Source of the DNA: Candidatus Avelusimicrobium fimicolum
GTDB lineage: Bacteria; Elusimicrobiota; Elusimicrobia; Elusimicrobiales; Elusimicrobiaceae
Assembly (NCBI GenBank): GCA_900541355.1
Contig: UQJU01000069.1
Coordinates: forward strand, 1 to 5,822
Direction: 5' to 3'
DNA: 5,822 bases
Position numbers and translations under genes: made by a program. Shown here in pieces: positions 5,719 to 5,822 of the stretch; the first letter of the stretch is position 1; each line of letters begins with the position of its first letter. The notes below the pieces were generated by a model. It made no database searches. It was not told the DNA's origin and saw only the letters and a program-made list of their open reading frames with translations.

Positions 5719-5790
5719 TCATCCCCGAGCCCTGCGGGCGGCACCCTGGCAGGCGGCACCCTAGCGGCCCGCCACTCTTTCGGGAATGAC
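5719..5790. repeat. 72-base imperfect palindrome with GTCAT...ATGAC ends
   Basis: GTCATCCCCGA (5719-5729) and TCGGGAATGAC (5780-5790) pair over 11 positions with one mismatch. Nested inside, GCGGGC (5734-5739) pairs with GCCCGC (5767-5772). The ends have the GTCATTCCCGA type seen in dispersed palindromic repeats of many bacteria. The centre is far richer in G and C than the A-rich flanks, which suggests an inserted unit. Confidence 0.75.
5737..5766. repeat. Two tandem 15-base repeats
   Basis: GGCGGCACCCTGGCA (5737-5751) is followed directly by GGCGGCACCCTAGCG (5752-5766); the first 11 bases are identical and 13 of 15 match overall. They lie in the centre of the 72-base palindrome, so a slippage duplication inside a shorter ancestral repeat is likely. 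Confidence 0.8.
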
Positions 5791-5822
5791 AAGAAAAAGA
5801 AGTTGTTTATTGATTGGCCGTT

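Noticed and set aside
5719..5790. tRNA or CRISPR unit
   Set aside because: No cloverleaf or CCA-type acceptor arm, and only two adjacent repeats without spacers of regular length.

Overview
The window looks like ordinary chromosome of a Gram-negative bacterium. Evidence for this is an outer-membrane barrel-like protein with a signal peptide and a C-terminal Phe, strong AGGAGG-type ribosome binding sites, short gaps, and rho-independent terminators. The gene content and an unusual EF-P loop made me think of Elusimicrobiota (gut Elusimicrobium relatives). That placement is a recollection-based guess, not something I can prove from the sequence. No tRNA, rRNA, CRISPR, transposase or phage gene is visible.

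Left part (1-2687), all on the + strand: the 3' end of an M24 metallopeptidase (Xaa-Pro aminopeptidase type), then efp (elongation factor P), then a small exported protein and a DUF192 protein joined by TAATG and ATGA stop/start overlaps, then a secreted or outer-membrane beta-barrel-like protein. A clear terminator at 2664-2687 closes the block. The peptidase-efp pairing is common in bacteria (both deal with proline: cleavage of Xaa-Pro bonds and relief of ribosome stalling at polyproline). The most notable point here is that the EF-P modification-loop tip is not PGKG: a glutamine occupies the position of the usually modified lysine.

Middle part (2688-4159): a single-gene cupin unit on the + strand faces a two-gene - strand unit (C_GCAxxG_C_C redox-type protein, then a DJ-1/PfpI protein). 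The convergent ends share one symmetrical bidirectional terminator at 3079-3107.

Right part (4133-5374), - strand: metK (S-adenosylmethionine synthetase) with an extended -10 promoter, a short leader without room for a SAM riboswitch, and a terminator right after its stop codon. The terminator's T-tract ends three bases before the ribosome binding site of the redox gene, so the redox/DJ-1 pair is either expressed by read-through from metK or started from a promoter I cannot see.

Right end (5375-5822): about 450 bases with no gene. From 5487 to 5790 it is a run of five inverted repeats, two of them starting with GTCATnCC, and a short tandem repeat inside the last. It looks like a cluster of REP-like/palindromic dispersed repeats and is the least explained part of the window.
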